From: Bacteroidota bacterium
GTDB lineage: Bacteria > Bacteroidota > Bacteroidia > SXHM01
Assembly: GCA_947479755.1 (NCBI GenBank)
Contig: CANKAM010000024.1
Coordinates: 1 to 56,633, forward strand
Direction: 5' to 3'
Length of the DNA stretch: 56,633 nt
Part shown: in pieces, positions 1 to 12,200 of the stretch
Layout of the letters: the number at the start of each line of letters is the position of its first letter
How positions within the stretch are numbered: the first letter of the stretch is position 1
Translations under genes and position numbers: made by a program
The notes under the pieces: model-generated
Databases searched by the model: none
Seen by the model: only the letters and a program-made list of their open reading frames with translations
What the model was told of the DNA's origin: nothing

Positions 1-1
1 C

Positions 2-526
2 ATTGTATTGGGTGGTGGAGTTACTTATGATGCCATCAGCAGGCGCGTGAAATACGGCAATAACATGCAGCGCTATACCGATGCGATTGATTTATACAAG
101 CGCGGAATTATCAAAAAAATTTTGGTTTCCAGCGGTTCGGGAAGTATGGTGTATGACTGGAAAGAAGCAGACTGGATACAAAAAATGTATGTGCAGTTTG
201 GTGTTGCGGAAGAAGATGTATGGGTGGAAAACCGTTCGCGCAATACAGCTGAAAATGCAGAATTCAGCAAACAATTTTTAGATAGCCTGAATTTTAAAGG
301 CACTGCTTACTTAATTACATCTGCAACACACCTGCGCAGGTCAATGGCTTGTTTCAGCAAGGCAGGAATAAAAGCTGACCCTTACAGTGTAAATAAAATG
401 ACAGGCAAACGTTTGTTTTATCCCGACCATCTTTTTATTCCCAGCGCTTATGTTTTAGGAAAATGGGAAAATTTAATCCATGAGTGGATTGGGTGTGTGG
501 CTTACAAAGTGACAGGCAAAATGTAA
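2..526 (+). CDS. YdcF/DUF218-family protein, 5' end missing
   Basis: The reading frame is open to the left edge, so the start lies outside the window. What remains is about 174 residues. It begins inside the IVLGGG motif that opens the DUF218 (YdcF/SanA/ElyC) fold. It continues with the family's I-x-VSSGSG strand (near residue 40), the SRNTAENA motif (near residue 80) and a LITSATHLRRS segment matching the usual 'vTs..H..Ra' block. Family members are envelope-associated proteins implicated in cell-wall or surface-glycan metabolism, but the biochemical activity is not settled. An N-terminal membrane segment, common in the family, would be in the missing part. The stop codon directly abuts the stop codon of the convergent valS, with no intergenic base. 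Confidence 0.8.
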   Translation: MVLGGGVTYDAISRRVKYGNNMQRYTDAIDLYKRGIIKKILVSSGSGSMVYDWKEADWIQKMYVQFGVAEEDVWVENRSRNTAENAEFSKQFLDSLNFKGTAYLITSATHLRRSMACFSKAGIKADPYSVNKMTGKRLFYPDHLFIPSAYVLGKWENLIHEWIGCVAYKVTGKM

Positions 527-3148
527 TCAGTTGAGCGAAGCCAGCTGCTCTTCCAACGCTTTAATTTTCGACTCCGCATCTGCCTGTTTCTTTTTCTCTA
601 TCTGAATAACTTCTGGCTTGGCATTCTGCACAAATTTTTCGTTGGCGAGTTTTTTCTGAACAGATTGAAGGAAACCTTTGTTGTAGTCTAACTCTTTTTT
701 CAGGCGTTCTTTTTCTTCGTCAGAGTTCAAGGCATTTTGCAGCGGAATAAATAACTCAACCGTGCGAACCATAAAGCTGTATGCCTTATCAATCTTAGCA
801 GTGGTGTATTGATACGAACTGAGGTTGCAGAGCTTCACAGCAAGCGAAACAGGAATACCCGAATTCTCACCCAACTCATAAACATCCAGCTTTTCTTTGG
901 GTGACATATTTTTTTGCTGACGCAAATTGCGCACAGCACCAACTACTTCTTTGAGTAATTCAATTTTTGAAATAAGTGTAGCATCATATTTCTCTACCGG
1001 ATTCCAATCCGCAACGATGATGTTCTCTTTCTCTTTTCTGTCTTTAATTAAACTCCATATTTCTTCGGTGATAAAAGGCATAAAAGGATGCATCACTTTC
1101 AATATCTTTTCAAAGAAATTGATGGTGGCATCATACGTTGTTTGGTCAATCGGTAAAGATTTGCCATCCACAAATTCGGGCTTAATCATTTCAAGGTACC
1201 ACGCACAGAAATCGTCCCACACTAATTTGTAGGTTGCCATCAGCGCTTCGGAGATGCGGTATTTTGAATAGAGGTCGTTGATAATTTCCAACTGCTCGTT
1301 GAAGCGGGCTTCAAACCATTGTGTTGCAACTTTGTTTGCCTGCGGTTGTTCGGCAGATGATGTCTCCCACATTTTCACCAACCTAAATGCATTCCATATT
1401 TTATTAGAAAAATTTCTTCCCTGCTCGCAATAGCTTTCATCAAAAGGTAAATCGTTTCCGGCAGGTGAGCACAACAACATGCCCACTCGCACACCATCGG
1501 CTCCGTATTTTTCAATCAGGTCAATCGGGTCGGGTGAGTTGCCGAGTGACTTGCTCATCTTGCGTCCCTGCTTGTCGCGCACTATACCGGTGAGGTAAAC
1601 GTTGGTAAATGGTTTTGCCTGCTTGTATTCATAGCCCGCAATGATCATCCGTGCTACCCAGAAAAATAAAATTTCGGGTGCAGTTACTAAATCGTTGGTA
1701 GGGTAATAGTAGTTGATGTCGGCATTGCCTTTGTAGTTTTTATCGGCACCAAAAACCTTCGGATCAAAAACGGAGATGGGCCATAGCCAAGATGAAAACC
1801 AGGTATCCAACACGTCTTCGTCCTGTCTTACATCCTGCGTTAGTAATTTTTCAATTGCTTCTTCTCTGGTTTTGCAGACAACAGTTTTTCCTTTCTCGTC
1901 ATACCACGCAGGTATGCGCTGTCCCCACCATAGTTGGCGGCTGATGCACCAGTCGTGCACATTCTCCATCCAGTGCTTGTAGGTGTTGATGAATTTTTCG
2001 GGGATAAGTTTTATTTCTCCATTCACCACATTATCCAGCGCAGGTTTTGAAATGGTGTCCATTTTCAGGAACCATTGCATGGAGAGTTTGGGTTCAATCA
2101 CAGCACTTGTGCGCTCACTGTAACCCACTTTGTTTTTTATGTCTTCAACTTTAACAATGTGTCCGAGTTCTTCTAAATCTTTCGCAATTTTTTTGCGAAC
2201 AGTAAAGCGGTCTTCACCGATATAGAATTTTGCAGCGGCACTCATCTTGCCGTCAGCGGCAATGGTGTCGATTATTTCAAGATTGTGTTTTACGCCAAGG
2301 TTATAGTCATTGATGTCATGTGCAGGTGTAACTTTCAGCGCACCTGTTCCGAATTCCATAGTAATGTATTCGTCAAAAATAACGGGCACACTGCGGTTCA
2401 CCATCGGGATAATGCAACGCTTACCTTTCAGGTGTTTGTAGCGTTCATCATCAGGGTGAACGCAAACGGCAGTATCACCTAAAATAGTTTCGGGTCTTGT
2501 AGTTGCGATTGTTATCCATTCGTCCGCGCTGCCTTCAATTTTGTAGCGAACATAATATAGCTTAGAGTTTACTTCTTTGTGAAGAACTTCCTCGTCCGAA
2601 ACTGCAGTCAATCCCTGCGGATCCCAGTTCACCATGCGTACTCCGCGATAGATTTGCCCTTTGTTGTAAAGGTCAATAAATACATCTATTACGGCTTCGC
2701 TCAGGGGCTCGTCCATTGTGAAACTTGTGCGGTCCCAATCACACGATGCTCCTAATTTTTCTAATTGCTTAAGAATTATTCCGCCATATTTTTCTTTCCA
2801 TTTCCAGGCATGTTCCAAAAATTCTTCGCGGCTAAGGTCTGTTTTGTTGATGCCTTTTTCTTTGAGCATGGCCACCACTTTTGCTTCGGTGGCAATGGAG
2901 GCATGGTCAGTTCCCGGAACCCAGCAGGCGTTTTTGCCTTGCAGCCGCGCCCTGCGGATAAGCACATCCTGTATGGTATTGTTAAGCATGTGCCCCATGT
3001 GCAACACGCCCGTTACGTTTGGCGGAGGTATTACAATGGTGTAAGGCTCGCGCTCATCGGGGGTTGATTTGAAAAACTTATGTTTCAGCCAGTGGGCATA
3101 CCACTTGTTTTCTACTGCGCGGGGGTCGTATGTTTTGGGGATTTCCAT
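527..3148 (-). CDS. valS: valyl-tRNA synthetase
   Basis: Class I aminoacyl-tRNA synthetase that charges tRNA-Val with valine in the cytoplasm. The 873 residues match the usual ValRS length. The HIGH-type signature reads HMGH at residues 50-53 after PPPNVTG. The KMSKS loop is near residues 529-533. The editing (CP1) domain lies between, with the ATTRPETILGDTAV motif. The anticodon-binding domain follows, and the C-terminus is the ValRS coiled-coil arm, rich in Lys and Glu. It is transcribed divergently from the giant surface-protein operon across a 136-bp gap and ends flush against the convergent YdcF-like gene. The ATG start is followed at once by the MEIPKTYDP N-terminus typical of Bacteroidota ValRS. 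Confidence 0.97.
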   Translation of the reverse strand: MEIPKTYDPRAVENKWYAHWLKHKFFKSTPDEREPYTIVIPPPNVTGVLHMGHMLNNTIQDVLIRRARLQGKNACWVPGTDHASIATEAKVVAMLKEKGINKTDLSREEFLEHAWKWKEKYGGIILKQLEKLGASCDWDRTSFTMDEPLSEAVIDVFIDLYNKGQIYRGVRMVNWDPQGLTAVSDEEVLHKEVNSKLYYVRYKIEGSADEWITIATTRPETILGDTAVCVHPDDERYKHLKGKRCIIPMVNRSVPVIFDEYITMEFGTGALKVTPAHDINDYNLGVKHNLEIIDTIAADGKMSAAAKFYIGEDRFTVRKKIAKDLEELGHIVKVEDIKNKVGYSERTSAVIEPKLSMQWFLKMDTISKPALDNVVNGEIKLIPEKFINTYKHWMENVHDWCISRQLWWGQRIPAWYDEKGKTVVCKTREEAIEKLLTQDVRQDEDVLDTWFSSWLWPISVFDPKVFGADKNYKGNADINYYYPTNDLVTAPEILFFWVARMIIAGYEYKQAKPFTNVYLTGIVRDKQGRKMSKSLGNSPDPIDLIEKYGADGVRVGMLLCSPAGNDLPFDESYCEQGRNFSNKIWNAFRLVKMWETSSAEQPQANKVATQWFEARFNEQLEIINDLYSKYRISEALMATYKLVWDDFCAWYLEMIKPEFVDGKSLPIDQTTYDATINFFEKILKVMHPFMPFITEEIWSLIKDRKEKENIIVADWNPVEKYDATLISKIELLKEVVGAVRNLRQQKNMSPKEKLDVYELGENSGIPVSLAVKLCNLSSYQYTTAKIDKAYSFMVRTVELFIPLQNALNSDEEKERLKKELDYNKGFLQSVQKKLANEKFVQNAKPEVIQIEKKKQADAESKIKALEEQLASLN

Positions 3149-3211
3149 GCTCTATTTTGTATTCAGGGCGGCTAAAATATTAATAATTTACGGGGGCGCA
3201 TATTTTCTGAG

Positions 3212-3219
3212 CAAACATA
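3212..3219 (-). promoter_or_regulatory. possible -7 element of valS promoter
   Basis: Read on the minus strand, TATGTTTG fits the Bacteroidota -7 consensus TAnnTTTG exactly and lies about 63 bases before the valS start codon. No TTG stands at the correct distance; the closest is CTG 17 bases upstream. The call rests on the -7 box alone. If real, it is divergent from, and partly overlaps, the promoter of the surface-protein operon. Confidence 0.35.
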
Positions 3220-3233
3220 GAGCTCTCAACATT

Positions 3234-3262
3234 TTGCAGGAGTAAAAAAAAATTTACATTTG
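3234..3262 (+). promoter_or_regulatory. promoter of the giant surface-protein operon
   Basis: TTG at 3234-3236 and TACATTTG at 3255-3262 are separated by 18 bases. This matches the Bacteroidota housekeeping promoter (TTG-N17..23-TAnnTTTG). The -7 box ends 22 bases before the ATG of the 4392-residue protein, implying a very short leader. Confidence 0.65.
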
Positions 3263-3284
3263 GCTTCTCAAAAAAAATTATAGC

Positions 3285-6200
3285 ATGAAGATTTTTACCC
3301 GAATACTTTTACCGGCAGCCGTTTTATTCTTAGCTGTTCTGTTTAATTCAAAAGATGCCCTTGCCCAACCATGTACCTGGTCAGGTGGTTCATTTAATGT
3401 CAGTAGCGGTTATACTATTTATCCAGGTTGCAATTCCTTTAGCAGCGATTTGCCGGTGGGTAGCGGAACATACACCTTTTTTTATGCTTATAATGGAGCC
3501 AGTTATACAGTAAGCACCTGCGGAAGCCCTTTTGACACTCAACTAAGCATTTATGATGAAAATCCCGCATGGACTTACAGAGTAGGAAATGATGATGCGG
3601 GACCAGAATGTAACACTACAGCAGCATCACTTACCTGGACAGCCACCTATACCGGCAATCACCTTGCGGTAGTTAATGCATATAATTGTCAGGGATATAA
3701 TGGCGGAACATCGGCCGTTTTAAGAATAAGACAAAACTCCCCCACCATAACATCATCAAATGAAACCATGTGTGCAGGGCAGCAGCGCACCCTTACAGCA
3801 AATCAGGCAAACGGATCATGGAGCGGTACAGGGGTGTCAGGCAATGTATTTACGGCACCGGCATCTGAAGGCACTTACACCATTGCTTATTCTCTTGGAG
3901 TATGTACTGTTTACCAAAACATTTATGTTTATTCAAATTCTGTAGCACCCACCGGAATATCAGGCACAACAACCATCTGTAACGGAGGCAGCACAACACT
4001 AACCGTGTCAGGCGGATTTGCCGGAACTGGAGCAAGCGCGCAATGGTTTACTGGAGGATGCGGTGTTACCTCAGCAGGAACAGGAAACAGCATAATCGTT
4101 TCGCCCACCTCTAATACCACTTACTATGTCCGCTACGCAGGAGCCTGCAACACTACCGGTTGCGCTGCTGTAATGGTAACAGTAAATACACTTTCAAGCC
4201 CGCCATCCAGCATAACTTCAAGCGCATCAACCCTCTGTGCCGGAAGCACAGTAACGCTTACGCAGCAAAGCGGTACACTTGGTTCAGGAGCAAATTATCA
4301 ATGGTACTCAGGCAGCTGTGCAGGAACTTATGTGGGCACAGGAAACAGCATAACACCTACTCCACCATCTAACGTTACTAATCCTGTAACAACAAATTAC
4401 TTTGTCAGAGCAGAAGGCACGTGCAATAATACCGTTTGTGCAACCACTTCAGTTACCACAAACCCTACCCCATCAGCAACCATCAGCGGAACAACAACCG
4501 TTTGCCAGAATGCATCATCACCCAACATTACCATAACTAACCCAATTGCCCTACCTGTAACAGTAAGTTATTCGGTGAACGGATCACCAACCACAGTAAG
4601 TATCAGTGCAAGTTCATCAGCAAATATTGCTGTAGCTACAGGCACAGCAGGAACATTTACCTATACTCTTACAAGCGTACAATACCAGTCGGCCCCACTA
4701 TGCGCAACAAGCATATCAGGTTCGGCAACAGTAACTGTGCGTCCAACACCAACAGCAACCATAGGAAGCGATGCTACAGTATGCCAGAATGCTGGCTCAC
4801 CCGTTATAACCTTTACCAACCCGCAAACACTTCCGGTAACCGTTACCTATAACATTAACGGAGGAGGCAGCTCAACTATCGGAGTAAATGCAAATTCAAC
4901 AGCCACTGTATCAGCATCCACAGCAACAGCAGGAACTTTTGCTTACAATCTGGTGAGTGTAGCTTATCAGGCAGCACCTGCTTGCAGCAATACCATAACA
5001 GGAACAGCAACAGTAACAGTGCGTCCCACACCAACAGCTACAATAAGTGGTACAGCCACTGTTTGCCAGAATGCAAGTTCTCCAAACATCACATTTACCA
5101 ACCCCCAAACCTTACCAATAACAGTAACCTATAACATTAACGGTGGTGGAAGCAGCACTATTAACGTAGCTGCAAGTTCTACAGCTACAGTTGCTGCACC
5201 AACCGGCACAACCGGCACTTTTGCTTATAACCTCCTGAGTGTAGTTTACCAAACAACACCAACCTGCTCAAACACTATTTCAGGCACGGCAACCATTACG
5301 GTTCGCCCTACACCTACAGCTACCATCAGCGGAACAGCAAGCGTTTGCCAGGGAGGTACAGCACCAACTATAACCTTTGTAAACCCTAATACACTGGCCG
5401 AAACTGTAACCTATACCATTAACGGCAACCCATTTACCATTAACATAAATGGTAACTCAAGCGCAACAGTTACTGCACCAACCGGCACCGTAGGAACATT
5501 TACTTATGCCTTGGTAAGCGTTGTATATCAATCAGCACCTACTTGCACCAATTCAATATCAGGTGCTGCAACCGTAACGGTAAATCCACTGCCTGTAATT
5601 CAGGAAACACATACCAACCTTTCTTGTCTTAACTCTAATGATGGAGTCATTACCCTATCGGTAAGCCCTCCGGGAACTTCTGCTCCCTATATTTATTCCA
5701 TTACAGGCGGTTCAAGTTTTCAGGGACCCAACAACGGAGCATTTACAGGACTTGCAGCAGGCATCTATAACACACTGGTGGTTCAGGATGCCAATGGCTG
5801 CCGAAATACCAACGTAGTTTCTGTTACACTCACACAACCTACACAACTCAATATCAGCTTATCTTCAAGCACCGATGCAAGTTGCAACGGTGTGTTTGAC
5901 GGAGCCTTAACGGTAGCAGGTTCAGGTGGAACACTAGCTTATCAATATTCACTTAATGGAGGCCCTTTTCAACCCGGAGGAGCATTCACCAACCTTGCAG
6001 CCGGTAGTTATACTGTTACTGTTAAAGACGCTGAAGACTGCACAAACTCATTAACTGTTACAATTAGTAATTCCTATTCAGTTTCAGCAACCATCAGCAG
6101 CCCGGTTAATGTATCATGCCCCGGGCTTCAGAACGGAGGATATACGGTAAACGCTTCAGGAGGTGTTTCGCCTTATAACTATGCTAACAATGGTTTACTG

Positions 6201-9200
6201 TTCGGAACCAATAATGTGTTTACAGGACTGCCGATAGGAACCTACACCGGCTTTGTGCGCGACAGCCGCGGTTGCCTTGCCTCTGACCAGGTTACTATTA
6301 CAACCCTTGCAGCACCTACAGCAATTATTACAGGAACAGCATCATTCTGCGCAGGAGGAAGCACCTTCTTATCTGCAGCAACATCAACTCCGGGTGCCGG
6401 TGGATTTCAGGGTTTCCAATGGCAACTGAACGGGTCAAATATTCCACTTACTACATCTCCACTTTATACCGTTACAGCAGCCGGAAATTATACGGTTATT
6501 GTTACCAATACCAATAACTGTCCAACCACATCGGCAGTTACAACAGTTACTGTAAATCCATTACCTACTATTACCGTTAATCCGTTTACATCAGCAATTT
6601 GCAATGGTTCATCCATTGCACTTACTGCCAGCGGAGCAAGCACTTATGCATGGTCACCTTCAACAGGATTGAGCGCAACAACAGGGGCAACCGTAACAGC
6701 AAATCCAACCTCTACACAGACCTACACAATTACAGGAACAGATGTGAACGGTTGTGTTAACAGCACTACTAAAACAGTAACGGCAAACAACCTGCCAACG
6801 GTAAACGTATCACCATCTGCACCCACTATTTGTAACGGTTCATCTGTTCAGATTACTGCATCAGGGGCTAACAGCTATTCATGGTCGCCTGCTACAGGAT
6901 TGCTTTCTACAACAGGCGCAACCGTAACTGCACAACCAACCACAACAACTACTTACACCATAACCGGAACGGATCTTAATGGCTGTTCAAATACACGCAC
7001 CGTTACTGTAACTGTAACAAATCTGCCTACTGTTACCATTACATCTACCCCTAACCCTGCTACAATTTGTTTAGGGCAAAGCATTACCCTGACATCTAAC
7101 TTTGCTACCGGCAATCTCTGGTCTAACGGAGCTACATCACAAGCCATAACTGTAACACCTAGCCAGGTTGGAACAAGCACTTTTACCCTGTTCTCAACAC
7201 AAAGCGGGTGTACAGGTTCAGCAACAAAAACTGTTACTACTAATTCTGTTCCTTTTGCTAATATCAGTCCACAGCCAACTGTTGCTATCTGCGCAGGAAG
7301 CAGCACCACATTATCAGCTATTACAGATAACGGAACCAGCTTCTTATGGTCACCGGGCGGAGCAACAACTCAAACAGCTACTTTTTCAACAGCCGGGGGC
7401 AAAACCGTTACTATAACAAATAGTTTTGGCTGTTCAACAACTTCGGCAGCTACAACAGTAAGTATAAATCCTTTACCTACTGTAAGTGTATCACCTTCGG
7501 CTCCAACTATCTGCAATGGAAATTCTGTTCAGTTAACCGCTTCGGGTGCCAGCACCTACACATGGTCTCCGGCAACCGGCTTGCTTTCAACATCAGGCAC
7601 CAGCGTAACTGCAGAACCAACAGTTACAAGCACCTATACCGTTACAGGAACTGATTTAAACGGATGTGTAAATACAGCTAACGTTACGGTTACAGTCACA
7701 AACAACCCTGCCGTAACTATTACAGCTGCTCCGGTTAATGCCACTATTTGTTTGGGACAAAGCGTTACCCTGACTTCTAACTTTGCTTCAGGCAATCTTT
7801 GGTCAAATGGAGCTACAACACAAGCTATAACTGTAACACCTGGATCAATCGGCAACACCACATACAGCTTAACTTCAACCCAAAGTGGTTGCTCCGGCTC
7901 AGCATCAAAAACTGTTACTGTTAACCCTCTTCCTTTTGCGGTTATTAATCCTAGCCCAACAGCCTCTATATGTTCAGGCGGAAGTGTTACACTTTCTTCA
8001 GCAACTGATATAGGAACAAATTATTTATGGTCGCCAGGGGGAGCAACAACTCAAACTATTTCAGCTACTTCAGCAGGCAGCTATACTGTAACAATAACAA
8101 ACAGCGCATCAGGTTGCTCTGCTACTTCATCCGCTATAACAGTTTCTGTAAACAGCGCGCCAACAGTTAGTGTAACAGCTTCACCCGTTTCAGGAATTAT
8201 TTGTTCTCCCGGAACCGTTACCTTAACAGCAACAGCAGGCATGAGTTCATATGCGTGGTCAAACGGATTAGTAGGTCAATCAATTACTGTAAGCACCAGC
8301 GGAACATATATGGTTACCGTTACGGATGCTAACGGCTGTACCAACACTGCTTCAAAAGTGGTTACCATCAACCCATTGCCTACAGTAAGTTTCAGCGGAT
8401 TAGCTGCCAGCTATTGCGATGATGATTGCAGCGGATATTTGCTTACAGGTAGCCCGGCAGGAGGCACATTTACCTATACCGGATCAACCGGTTTTAGTGC
8501 TAATACATTTACCCCTTGCACTGCCGAAGGAGGAACATATACCATTACTTATACCTATACAGACGGCAACGGTTGTATCAACAGTAGTTCACAAACTACA
8601 ACAGTTCACCCTGTTCCGCAACCTACAGTTAGCGCACTTACGCCTGTAACAGTTTGTTTTGGTGATGATGTAATACTTACTACTGAAGCTGCAACAACTT
8701 ACTTATGGTCAAACGGAGCAACAACTCAGAGTATATCATTAAGTCTGGTAAGCGAAACCGGCAACTATAATGTAACGTCAACTGATGCTTTCGGATGTTT
8801 CGCAACATCTAATCCTGATCTAGCAGTTACCATCAATGCACTTCCAACACCAACTATTTCAGCAGTAAATAATGACCCAACCACCTTTTGTCAGGGAGGT
8901 AGCGTAACACTGACAACAGGAAATTCATCTTCCTATTCATGGCTACCCGGCTTACAAAGCACTCAATCAATTGTAGTTACTACAGCAGGAAATTATCAGG
9001 TAAGTGTAACCGATGCCAACGGTTGCGAAGGAACTTCAGCAGTTACTGCTGTAACAGTTGATCCAAACCCTGTTCCAACTATTTCAGGAAGTTTAACATT
9101 CTGTACCGGAGGAAGCACTGATCTTACTTCAAGTTCTGCCTCACTTTACGATTGGTCGCCAAATAGTGAAACAACACAAACTATCACTGTAACGGCTGCA

Positions 9201-12200
9201 GGAACATATTCTGTTTTAGTAGAAGATGCAAACGGATGTACAGGAACTGCTTCTGTTACCGTTGCTGAAACTCCGGTAAATCCTGTTATCACAGCATTGA
9301 GCAGCACTACTTTCTGCACAGGTGAAAGTGTTACACTTTATTCAAGCAGCACAACCGGAAATCTTTGGACACCAAGCAATGAAACGACTCAGTTCATTAC
9401 CGTTTCAACATCAGGACCTGTTACACTAACCGTATCAGCGGGCAGTTGTCAGGGAACAACGAATGTAACGGTTACTGTTAATCCTCTTCCAACTGTTAGT
9501 TTCTCAGGTTTGGCTGCCGCTTATTGCAATGATGCCGCAGCTGCAACGCTTACCGGAAGTCCTACAGGCGGCACATTCAGTGGTCCCGGCATTTCAGGAA
9601 ACTCCTTTAACCCGGCATCGGCAGGAAATGGTGTTCATACAATAACCTACAGTTATACTGACGGAAACGGATGCTCTAATACAGCATCACAAAACGTAAC
9701 AGTAAACAACTTGCCAACAGTTACTTTCAGTGGACTTGCAAGTCAATACTGCGCAAACAATCCATCTGTTACTCTTGCAGGAAGCCCAACCGGTGGTACA
9801 TTTACAGGAACAGGCATAACAGGAAGCACTTTTAGCCCTTCTGTAGGGGCAGGAACGTATACAATTACATATACCTTCTCTAACGGAAACGGATGTCAAA
9901 GCAGTTCATCACAAACGGTAACAGTTAACCCTGTTCCATCAGTTAGTTTCACAGGTTTAGATTCTGATTATTGTGCAGATGAGCCTGCAGTAAACTTAAC
10001 AGGCTCACCAGTTGGTGGCAGTTTCAGCGGAAACGGAGTTGTTGGCAGTCAATTCTTCCCAACAGTTCCAGGTTCAGGAAGTCACACCATTACGTATACC
10101 GTGAATAATGCTTATGGTTGTTCATCATCTTCTTCACAAACAATTACAGTTCATGCTATCCCTTCAGTAAGTTTCAGCGGTTTTAATGTACCCCATGCTT
10201 ACTGTGTTGATGCTTCATCTGTAACATTAACAGGTAGTCCTTCAGGGGGCACATTCAGCGGAACAGGTATTACAGTTAACAGTTTCAGCCCTGCAACTGC
10301 TGGAGTTGGCACACATGTTATTACATATACTTATTCTGATGGTTTTGGCTGCACCAATTCAACTACTCAAAGTGTAACTGTTAATCCTTTACCAACAGTT
10401 ACAGCAACGGCACTTGGCTCAACAACAGTTTGCATCGGTGATGCCGTTACAATTTATTCATCAAGCGGAACAGGAAATGTTTGGGCTCCTAACGGTGAAA
10501 CCACCCAATTTATTTCTGCAAGTGCATCAGGAAGTTATTCTGTAACTGTTACAGACGGAAACGGCTGCATTGCTACCTCAAATGCGGTAAACATAACGGT
10601 TAATCCATTACCAACTCCTGTTATTGCAGCAAGTGGGCCTACCGAGTTCTGCGCAGGTGATGATGTTACATTGAGCACCACAATTTCATATTCTCAGTAT
10701 TTGTGGAGTAATGGGGCAACAACTTCATCCATTACGGTTGATGCCGCTGACGATTATACGGTAACTGTTACTAATGCTAACGGATGCAATAACACTTCTG
10801 CACCACAAACCGTAACCGTTAATCCTCTGCCCGATGCACAAATTACACCTTCAGGAACTGTTGGTATTTGCAGCGGTTCAACACTGACAATTACAGCAAG
10901 TGGCGGTACTACTTATCTGTGGTCACCTATTCCTGAAACTACAGATGAAGTGATTGTTTCTTCAGCAGGAACTTATTCTGCTACTGTTACAGATGCTAAC
11001 GGATGTGTTTCAGTTACACCAAGTACAACAGTTGTTGTAAACAGTAACCCAGTTCCTACAGTTAGCGCATTAGGTACTACTACTTTCTGCCAAGGTGGAA
11101 GTGTAACTCTTGTTTCGCCCGCAGCAACAAGCTATTTATGGTCGCCAAACGGAGAAACCAACCAGATTATTTCTGCTTCTGCTTCTGGCAACTATTCAGT
11201 TACTATTATAGATGCAAATGGATGCACTGGCACATCAACACCAACAGTAGTTACAGTTAATCCATTGCCGGTTCCAGTAATAACAGCTAATGGTCCAACA
11301 ACTTTCTGTGCAGGTGGAAATGTGGTATTAAGCACATCAACCCCTTACTCTCAATATTTATGGAGTAACGGTGCGACAACCTCTTCTATTACTGTTTCTG
11401 CTGCCGGAAATTACTCAGTGGCAGTTACTAACAGCAATGGCTGTTCAGCTACTACAGGACCTACTGTAGTTACTGTTAATAGTTTACCGACTGCAGGAAT
11501 TTCACCTTCGGGGACAATTGGCATTTGCAGTGGATCAAGCATTACTCTTCAGGGAAGTGGTGGTACATCTTACTTGTGGTCACCTAATAATGAAACAACT
11601 CAAAACATTACTGTTGCAACTGCAGGAACCTATTTTGTTACAGTTACTAATGCAAATGGTTGTGTTTCTGTTTCACCAAGTACAACAGTTGTTGTAAACA
11701 GCAACCCTGTTCCAACTGTTAGTGCATTAGGCACAACTACCTTCTGTCAGGGAGGAAGTGTTACATTGGTAGCCAGTGCAGGAGCAAGCTACCTGTGGTC
11801 GCCAAACGGTGAAACCAACCAGATTATTTCGGCTACAACATCCGGAAATTATTCGGTAACTATTAATGATGGCAACGGCTGTGTGGGAACTTCAAGCCCG
11901 GCTGTTGTAGTAACGGTAAATCCTTTACCTGTTGTTTCTTATGGAACTCTTGCAGCAGCCTATTGTGTTGATGCCTCTCCTGTTCTTTTAACAGTTAGTC
12001 CCGCTGGTGGTTTCTTTGCCGGACCTATTACAGGAAATACCTTTAATCCTTCATTGGCAGGAGTTGGAACGCACGTTATTACTTACCAATACACCAACGG
12101 AAATGGTTGCACTAATTCTTACAGCCAGACTGTTATTGTTAATCCTTTACCTGTTGTGAGTTTCAGCGGATTTAACGTGCCGCATGAGTATTGTGTTGAT

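Noticed and set aside
2718-3044. 108-codon plus-strand frame inside valS
   Set aside because: Opposite strand of the conserved valS N-terminus; no recognisable protein features.
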